In this document: positions 58,607 through 64,000 of the stretch, one piece after another
Layout of the letters: each line of letters starts with the position of its first letter
How positions within the stretch are numbered: the first letter of the stretch is position 1
From: Candidatus Pantoea varia
Lineage (GTDB): Bacteria > Pseudomonadota > Gammaproteobacteria > Enterobacterales > Enterobacteriaceae
Direction: 5' to 3'
DNA length: 64,000 bases
Assembly (NCBI RefSeq): GCF_900115075.1
Contig: NZ_FOVG01000001.1
Span: forward strand, 1,984,001 to 2,048,000
Translations under genes and position numbers: made by a program
Notes under the pieces: generated by a model
Seen by the model: the letters and a program-made list of their open reading frames with translations, nothing else
Told to the model about the DNA's origin: nothing
The model's database searches: none

Positions 58607-59243
58607 GTTACACGCACTTTTTGGTGGCACCTTCGATCCAATCCATTTTGGCCATCTGCGCCCGGTCGAAGCGCTGGCTCAGCAGACCGGCTTACAGCGT
58701 GTGACGCTGCTGCCCAATAATGTGCCACCGCATCGTCCACAACCGGAAGCCAGCGCGACTCAGCGGGTTGCTATGCTGCGCTGCGCTATCCGCGGCTTAC
58801 CGCTGTTTGAAATTGATACCCGTGAACTGGAACGCGACACGCCTTCCTGGACCGTGACCACCCTGGAAGCCTGGCGCGCCGAACGCGGTGCAGTACAGCC
58901 GCTGGCTTTTATTATTGGTCAGGATTCCCTGCTGAGCCTGTCTGAATGGCATCGCTGGCAGGATCTGCTGTCACTCTGCCATCTGCTGGTATGCCAGCGC
59001 CCCGGCTATCCAACCCGGTTTGACTCGCCAGAGATGCAGGACTGGCTTGATCAGCATCTCGCTCAGGATATCCGGCAACTGCATCAGCAGCCCGCCGGTC
59101 ATATCTGGCTGGCGGAAACCCCACTCTATGACATTTCGGCGACCGAAATTCGCCGCCGTCGCCATCAGAACCAGCCCTGCGACGACCTGTTGCCTGCAGC
59201 GGTTATCGACTATATCGACCGCGAAGGCTTATATCGCGACTGA
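58599..59243 (+). CDS. nadD: nicotinate-nucleotide adenylyltransferase
   Basis: The ATG at 58599 ([14 protein letters not shown]) gives 214 residues, one more than E. coli NadD; an upstream start adds eight residues inside holA. The nucleotidyltransferase motifs [11 protein letters not shown] and, near the C-terminus, ISATEIRRR are intact. It makes nicotinate adenine dinucleotide for NAD synthesis. In E. coli cobC follows; here the next gene is rsfS after 92 bases. Confidence 0.96.
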   Translation: MSELHALFGGTFDPIHFGHLRPVEALAQQTGLQRVTLLPNNVPPHRPQPEASATQRVAMLRCAIRGLPLFEIDTRELERDTPSWTVTTLEAWRAERGAVQPLAFIIGQDSLLSLSEWHRWQDLLSLCHLLVCQRPGYPTRFDSPEMQDWLDQHLAQDIRQLHQQPAGHIWLAETPLYDISATEIRRRRHQNQPCDDLLPAAVIDYIDREGLYRD

Positions 59244-59335
59244 TCCGGGCATGATATACTACGCCGCTTAAATTTTTGGCTGTACTCTCCGGGCTTACAG
59301 CCGGCCCGATACCACCAGATTCCAAGGGGAACCTT

Positions 59336-59653
59336 TTGCAAGGTAAAGCACTCCAAGACTTCGTTATTGATAAGATTGATGATCTCAAAGGCCAGGACAT
59401 TGTTACCATCGACGTTCAGGGCAAATCCAGCATTACCGATTTCATGATCATCTGCACCGGCACCTCCACGCGTCATGTGACTTCGATCGCAGAACACGTC
59501 GAGCAGGAGTCGCGTTTAGCGGGCCTGATGCCATTAGGCATTGAAGGCAAAAGCGCGGCAGACTGGATCGTGGTTGATCTGGGTGATGTCATCGTGCACG
59601 TGATGCAGGAAGAGAGTCGCCAGCTGTATGAGCTGGAAAAACTCTGGGGCTAA
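59336..59653 (+). CDS. rsfS: ribosomal silencing factor RsfS
   Basis: The TTG at 59336 is chosen as start: AAGGGGA lies at the right distance and the protein then has 105 residues beginning (M)[14 protein letters not shown], exactly as E. coli RsfS (YbeB). A longer frame from 59276 has no homology in its first 20 residues. RsfS binds uL14 on the 50S subunit and blocks joining to 30S in starvation. It ends three bases before rlmH. Confidence 0.94.
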   Translation: MQGKALQDFVIDKIDDLKGQDIVTIDVQGKSSITDFMIICTGTSTRHVTSIAEHVEQESRLAGLMPLGIEGKSAADWIVVDLGDVIVHVMQEESRQLYELEKLWG

Positions 59654-59656
59654 TCG

Positions 59657-60127
59657 GTGAAACTGCAACTTGTTGCCGTCGGCACGAAAATGCCTGACTG
59701 GGTGCAGACCGGTTTTATGGAATATCTGCGCCGCTTCCCAAAAGATATGCCGCTTGAGCTGATCGAAGTGACCGCAGGTAAACGCGGTAAAAATGCTGAT
59801 ATCAAACGCATTCTTGAAAAAGAGGGCGAAGCGATGTTGGCAGCGGTCGGCAAAGGCAATCGCATCGTCACGCTGGATATTCCTGGTCATCCGTGGGAAA
59901 CCCCGCAGCTGGCACAGCAGCTTGAACGCTGGAAGCTCGATGGCCGCGATGTCAGCCTGCTGATTGGTGGGCCTGAAGGCCTGGCCCCCGCCTGTAAAGC
60001 GGCGGCAGAGCAGAGCTGGTCACTGTCAGCATTGACGTTGCCCCATCCGCTGGTGCGCGTGCTGGTAGCCGAAAGTCTGTATCGGGCCTGGAGTATAACG
60101 ACAAATCATCCTTATCATCGTGAATGA
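59657..60127 (+). CDS. rlmH: 23S rRNA pseudouridine-1915 N3-methyltransferase
   Basis: A 156-residue SPOUT methyltransferase, about the length of E. coli RlmH, starting at GTG. The SAM-binding trefoil knot is marked by [14 protein letters not shown] and the C-terminal [20 protein letters not shown] region (by ends). It methylates the pseudouridine in helix 69 of assembled 70S ribosomes. It pairs with rsfS in many genomes, both acting on the large subunit. Confidence 0.96.
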   Translation: MKLQLVAVGTKMPDWVQTGFMEYLRRFPKDMPLELIEVTAGKRGKNADIKRILEKEGEAMLAAVGKGNRIVTLDIPGHPWETPQLAQQLERWKLDGRDVSLLIGGPEGLAPACKAAAEQSWSLSALTLPHPLVRVLVAESLYRAWSITTNHPYHRE

Positions 60128-60161
60128 CCGATCAGCCCACATCAGACATGACAAGTAGCGG

Positions 60162-62066
60162 ATGAAATTACAAAGCAACGCCTTTCGAGATTACAGCGCC
60201 GAACAGAAACTCTTTGTCCGTCGGGCGTTCATCGCCTTCATCGGCATCTTACTGCTCTCTTCAGTCCTGGTGGTTAACCTTTACCACCTGCAGATTCTTC
60301 GCTTTGATGATTACAGCACTCGCTCCAATCAGAACCGCATCAAACTGGTGCCAGTAGCGCCCAGTCGCGGCATAATTTACGATCGTACCGGCACCCCGCT
60401 GGCACTGAACCGCACCATCTATCAGGCAGAACTGGTTCCCGAGAAAGTCGATAACCTGCAACAGACGCTGGAAAACTTACGCCCGGTTCTTGAGCTGACG
60501 GACGAAGACCTCGAAAACTTCCAGAAAGAGCGTAAACGCTCGCGTCGTTTCACCTCCATCCCGGTTAAAACCGGTCTGAATGAAGTGCAGGTGGCACGCT
60601 TTGCGGTCAACCAGTACCGCTTCCCGGGTGTAGAAGTCAAAGGTTATCAGCGCCGCTACTACCCTTACGGAGCCACGCTGACGCATGTGGTCGGCTACGT
60701 CTCAAAAATCAACGATCGTGACGTTGCACGCCTCGACAAAGAGGGCATATGGCCAAACTACGCCGCGACGCACGACATCGGTAAACTGGGGATTGAAGCG
60801 TATTACGAGAGTTTGCTGCACGGCAAAACCGGCTTTGAAGAGGTCGAGGTCAACAACCGTGGCCGCGTCATTCGCCAGTTGCACGAGGAGTCCCCTCAGG
60901 CAGGCCGTGATATCTATCTGACGATCGATCTCAAACTGCAGCAGTATGTCGAGACCCTGCTGGCGGGCAGCCGCGCGGCTGTGGTCGTCAGCGATCCGCG
61001 CACCGGCGAAATTCTCGCTATGGTCTCCACGCCGAGCTACGATGCCAACTTATTTGTCGACGGTATTTCCAGTAAGGATTATCGTGGACTGCTGGAAGAT
61101 GAAAACCGCCCACTGTATAACCGCGCGATTCAGGCCGCCTATCCACCGGCTTCGACGGTCAAACCCTATGTGGCGGTCTCTGCCCTGAGCGCTGGCGTGA
61201 TTAACCGTAATACCAGCCTGTTTGATCCCGGCTGGTGGCAGCTTCCCGGTTCAGAAAAGCGTTTTCGTGACTGGAAAAAATGGGGGCATGGCCGTCTGAA
61301 TGTCACCAAAGCGCTGGAGGAATCTGCTGATACCTTCTTCTATCAGGTCGCTTACGACATGGGTATTGACCGCCTGTCAGAATGGATGAATAAATTTGGG
61401 TACGGCAGCCGTACCGGCATCGACTTACCGCAGGAAAGCGCCGGTAACATGCCGACTCGCGACTGGAAGCAGAAGCGCTTTAAAAAGCCGTGGTATCAGG
61501 GTGACACCATCCCGGTAGGGATCGGCCAGGGTTACTGGACGGCAACGCCGCTGCAGATGAACAAAGCGATGATGATTCTCATCAACGACGGCGTCATCAA
61601 GGTGCCGCATATGCTGCGCGCCACCCGCGAAGGCCGCACGCTGGTACCCTATCGCCAGCCCACTACGGCCCCGATAGGTGATATCCATTCTGGCTATTGG
61701 GAACTCGCTAAAGATGGCATGTACGGCGTGGCGAATCGCCCCAACGGCACCGCGCATAAGAGTTTTGCTGATGCACCTTATAAAATCGCCGCCAAGTCCG
61801 GTACGGCACAGGTCTATGGCCTGAAAGAGAACGAAACGTATAACGCCCATAAAATTGCTGAACGATTACGCGACCATAAATTAATGACCGCGTTTGCCCC
61901 TTATGACAAACCTCGGGTGGCTGTGACCATCATCCTGGAAAACGGTGGCGCCGGTCCGGCTGTCGGCACCGTGATGCGCCAGATTCTGGATCACATTATG
62001 TTGGGTGATAACAATACAGTTCTGCCGGACGCCGCCCCTGTGCCGCCCGGTTATGAAGGTGAATAG
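60162..62066 (+). CDS. mrdA: penicillin-binding protein 2 (elongation transpeptidase)
   Basis: A 634-residue class B PBP. One N-terminal membrane helix (about residues 21-42) is followed by the dimerisation/pedestal domain and the transpeptidase domain. Active-site motifs are Ser331-Lys334 (STVK), SAD (ESADTFF) and KSGTAQ. It cross-links side-wall peptidoglycan in rod elongation, with RodA as the glycosyltransferase partner. It lies two bases before mrdB and 34 after rlmH. Confidence 0.97.
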   Translation: MKLQSNAFRDYSAEQKLFVRRAFIAFIGILLLSSVLVVNLYHLQILRFDDYSTRSNQNRIKLVPVAPSRGIIYDRTGTPLALNRTIYQAELVPEKVDNLQQTLENLRPVLELTDEDLENFQKERKRSRRFTSIPVKTGLNEVQVARFAVNQYRFPGVEVKGYQRRYYPYGATLTHVVGYVSKINDRDVARLDKEGIWPNYAATHDIGKLGIEAYYESLLHGKTGFEEVEVNNRGRVIRQLHEESPQAGRDIYLTIDLKLQQYVETLLAGSRAAVVVSDPRTGEILAMVSTPSYDANLFVDGISSKDYRGLLEDENRPLYNRAIQAAYPPASTVKPYVAVSALSAGVINRNTSLFDPGWWQLPGSEKRFRDWKKWGHGRLNVTKALEESADTFFYQVAYDMGIDRLSEWMNKFGYGSRTGIDLPQESAGNMPTRDWKQKRFKKPWYQGDTIPVGIGQGYWTATPLQMNKAMMILINDGVIKVPHMLRATREGRTLVPYRQPTTAPIGDIHSGYWELAKDGMYGVANRPNGTAHKSFADAPYKIAAKSGTAQVYGLKENETYNAHKIAERLRDHKLMTAFAPYDKPRVAVTIILENGGAGPAVGTVMRQILDHIMLGDNNTVLPDAAPVPPGYEGE

Positions 62067-62068
62067 AC

Positions 62069-63187
62069 ATGTCGATGCAAGATAGTCCGCAGAAACGATC
62101 GATCTGGATGCGCATCCACATCGATCCGATGTTTATGCTGATCATTCTCGGGTTGCTGACTTACAGCGCCGTGGTGATCTGGAGTGCCAGCGGACAGGAT
62201 CCCGGCATGATGGAGCGTAAGCTCGGTCAGATCGCGATGGGTCTGGTGATCATGATTGTGCTGGCGCAGGTGCCGCCACGCGTTTATGAAGGCTGGGCAC
62301 CCTATCTCTATATTGTCTGCGTCATCCTGCTGGTGGCGGTGGATGCTTTTGGGCAGATCAGTAAAGGTGCACAGCGCTGGCTCGATCTCGGCTTTGTACG
62401 TTTTCAGCCCTCGGAAATAGCCAAGATCGCGGTGCCGCTGATGGTGGCGCGCTTTATTAACCGCGATGTCTGTCCGCCGACGCTGAAAAATACCGGTATT
62501 GCGCTGATTCTGATCTTCCTTCCCACCCTGCTGGTGGCCGCACAGCCCGATCTCGGCACCTCGATTCTGATTGCCGCCTCTGGCCTCTTTGTACTGTTCC
62601 TCTCGGGGATGAGCTGGAAACTGATTAGCGTGGCGGTGCTGCTGGTCGCCGCGTTTATCCCGATTCTTTGGTTCTTCCTGATGCACGACTATCAGCGTGA
62701 CCGCGTGATGATGCTGCTCGACCCGGAAACGGACCCGTTGGGTGCCGGTTATCACATTATCCAGTCGAAAATCGCTATTGGTTCGGGCGGACTGCGCGGT
62801 AAAGGCTGGCTGCAGGGCACCCAGTCTCAGCTGGAGTTTTTGCCGGAACGTCATACTGACTTTATCTTCGCGGTTCTGGCCGAAGAGTTAGGTCTGGTCG
62901 GCGTGCTGCTGCTGCTGACCCTCTACCTGCTGCTGATCATGCGGGGACTGGTTGTCGCCGCCCGGGCACAGACCACCTTTGGCCGCGTCATGGCGGGTGG
63001 TTTAATGCTGATTTTATTCGTTTATGTTTTCGTTAACATTGGCATGGTTAGTGGTATCTTACCGGTAGTTGGCGTGCCGCTGCCGCTGGTCAGTTATGGC
63101 GGCTCCGCGCTTATCGTGCTTATGGCGGGATTCGGCATTGTGATGTCGATCCACACTCACCGAAAAATGTTATCTAAAAGTGTCTAA
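62069..63187 (+). CDS. mrdB: RodA, peptidoglycan glycosyltransferase of rod elongation
   Basis: A 372-residue SEDS-family membrane protein with about ten helices (370 residues in E. coli). Conserved SEDS features are AQPDLGTS near the middle, with the aspartate needed for activity, and [19 protein letters not shown] near the end (by ends). It polymerises lipid II and works with PBP2. The first ten residues differ from E. coli; the rest is near-identical. The two-base gap to mrdA suggests coupled translation. Confidence 0.97.
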   Translation: MSMQDSPQKRSIWMRIHIDPMFMLIILGLLTYSAVVIWSASGQDPGMMERKLGQIAMGLVIMIVLAQVPPRVYEGWAPYLYIVCVILLVAVDAFGQISKGAQRWLDLGFVRFQPSEIAKIAVPLMVARFINRDVCPPTLKNTGIALILIFLPTLLVAAQPDLGTSILIAASGLFVLFLSGMSWKLISVAVLLVAAFIPILWFFLMHDYQRDRVMMLLDPETDPLGAGYHIIQSKIAIGSGGLRGKGWLQGTQSQLEFLPERHTDFIFAVLAEELGLVGVLLLLTLYLLLIMRGLVVAARAQTTFGRVMAGGLMLILFVYVFVNIGMVSGILPVVGVPLPLVSYGGSALIVLMAGFGIVMSIHTHRKMLSKSV

Positions 63188-63197
63188 GAGGCTGCAG

Positions 63198-64000
63198 ATG
63201 CGTAAGGAATGGCTTGGCGTTGCACTGGCATCACTGGTTCTGGCGGCCTGTACCACGCCCGAACCCCAAAATACGGCGCCGCCGCAACCGGCTTACAATG
63301 GACCGGTGGTAGAGATTCCAGGCGTTGAGCCACGTTATGAGCCGATCAATCCGGGCACCAGTCAGGATTACAGCGTTAACGGTAGAAATTACCGCGTTAT
63401 CAAAGATCCCTCGAACTACAGCGAAGTCGGCCTGGCAACCTGGTACGGTGAAGAGGCGCAGGGAAACCGTACCGCCACCGGCGAAGCCTACGATCCCGAT
63501 GCGCTGACTGCCGCCCACCCGACTCTGCCGCTGCCGAGCTATGTGCGCGTGACCAATATTGCGAATGGCCGTCAGATTGTGGTGCGCGTTAACGATCGCG
63601 GCCCTTATACGCCAGGACGCATTATCGACCTGTCGCGGGCTGCCGGTGACCGCCTGAATATCTCCAACAATTCGCGGGTGCGGGTCGACTATATCAAGGT
63701 CGCACCGGACGGCACGCTGTCTGGTCCCGGCACCATCGGAACCGTGGTAGCGAAACAGAGCTACTCTCTGCCCGCCCGCCCGGACCTGAGTGGTGGCGCG
63801 GTGATGAACGGCGGCAGCGCAGCGCCATCTGAACCGCCGGCGCAGAATGTTGAACCCATCAGCAACAGCACGCTACAGAGCAGTGACAACATGGGCGCAC
63901 CGGTGCAGAGCAGCGGCTTTCTTGGCGCACCTCAGCCATTAGCGAACGGCGTACTGGAAGGTAATGAACCACCCGCCGCCGCGCCTGCCAGTTCCGCACC
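63198..64000 (+). CDS. rlpA: septal ring lytic transglycosylase RlpA, 3' end cut by window
   Basis: The ATG at 63198 starts a lipoprotein with signal peptide and lipobox VLAAC (Cys18). The double-psi beta-barrel domain spans about residues 70-175, with GLATWYGEEAQGNRTATGE and RVNDRGPYTPGRIIDLS (ends shown). A low-complexity Pro/Ser/Asn-rich linker follows to the window edge at residue 267; the C-terminal SPOR domain would lie beyond it. RlpA cleaves denuded glycan strands at the septum in some bacteria. It follows mrdB after ten bases, as in E. coli, with dacA expected next. Confidence 0.93.
   Translation, partial: MRKEWLGVALASLVLAACTTPEPQNTAPPQPAYNGPVVEIPGVEPRYEPINPGTSQDYSVNGRNYRVIKDPSNYSEVGLATWYGEEAQGNRTATGEAYDPDALTAAHPTLPLPSYVRVTNIANGRQIVVRVNDRGPYTPGRIIDLSRAAGDRLNISNNSRVRVDYIKVAPDGTLSGPGTIGTVVAKQSYSLPARPDLSGGAVMNGGSAAPSEPPAQNVEPISNSTLQSSDNMGAPVQSSGFLGAPQPLANGVLEGNEPPAAAPASSA

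Noticed and set aside
1..64000. CRISPR array, prophage, transposase or restriction genes
   Set aside because: No spaced direct repeats of CRISPR type and no phage, transposase or modification gene can be read; all long frames are assigned to core genes or are their shadows.

Overview
The window is a stretch of ordinary enterobacterial chromosome. Gene content and order match the Escherichia coli cyd-suc-sdh-gltA / nag-asnB / gltIJKL-leuS-mrdAB neighbourhood almost gene for gene, and proteins align without gaps to remembered E. coli sequences over most of their length. The breaks from E. coli order are a DUF969/DUF979 pair with pcp next to pxpBCA, no mngRAB, kdpFABCD, chiPQ, cobC or rihA, and a DUF523-DUF1722 fusion in place of short YbgA. 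Together they point to an Erwiniaceae member, most likely Pantoea. That assignment rests on memory, not on a search.

Layout. 1-13043 (minus strand): the ends of the respiratory and TCA modules, with sdhCDAB-sucABCD (succinate dehydrogenase, 2-oxoglutarate dehydrogenase, succinyl-CoA synthetase) followed by cydABX-ybgE (cytochrome bd oxidase). gltA (citrate synthase) diverges at 13676. 15234-24099 (minus): ybgA-phr-ybgI, then a 5-oxoproline cassette (pxpB-pxpC-pxpA, a two-gene DUF969/DUF979 permease and pcp), ending in nei. 24254-28889: ybfA, an orphan kdpE, pgm-seqA and ybfF. 29058-31249: ybfE, fldA, fur with its uof leader ORF, and an uncharacterised NTF2-like gene. 31484-41874: glnS and the amino-sugar region, nagE diverging from nagBACD, then asnB. 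42093-42753: a seven-gene tRNA operon (Met-Leu-Gln-Gln-Met-Gln-Gln). 42866-49868: ubiF, miaB and ybeZ-ybeY-corC-lnt. 50310-53630: the glutamate/aspartate ABC importer gltIJKL. 53677-64000: ybeL, then leuS-lptE-holA-nadD-rsfS-rlmH-mrdA-mrdB-rlpA, with rlpA cut by the window edge.

No prophage, insertion sequence with a transposase, CRISPR array or toxin-antitoxin pair is visible. The parts worth attention are mostly non-coding: two copies of a 113-bp palindromic repeat placed between convergent genes, with compensatory changes in the stems; a 204-bp element with terminal inverted repeats between nagC and nagD; an ERIC element between gltI and gltJ beside a probable SroC small RNA; a full-consensus sigma-54 promoter and a GcvB-type C/A-rich target upstream of gltI; and two strong hairpins in the sdhB-sucA gap. 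Among the genes, the self-contained pyroglutamate cassette and the sensor-less kdpE are the most informative departures from the E. coli layout.
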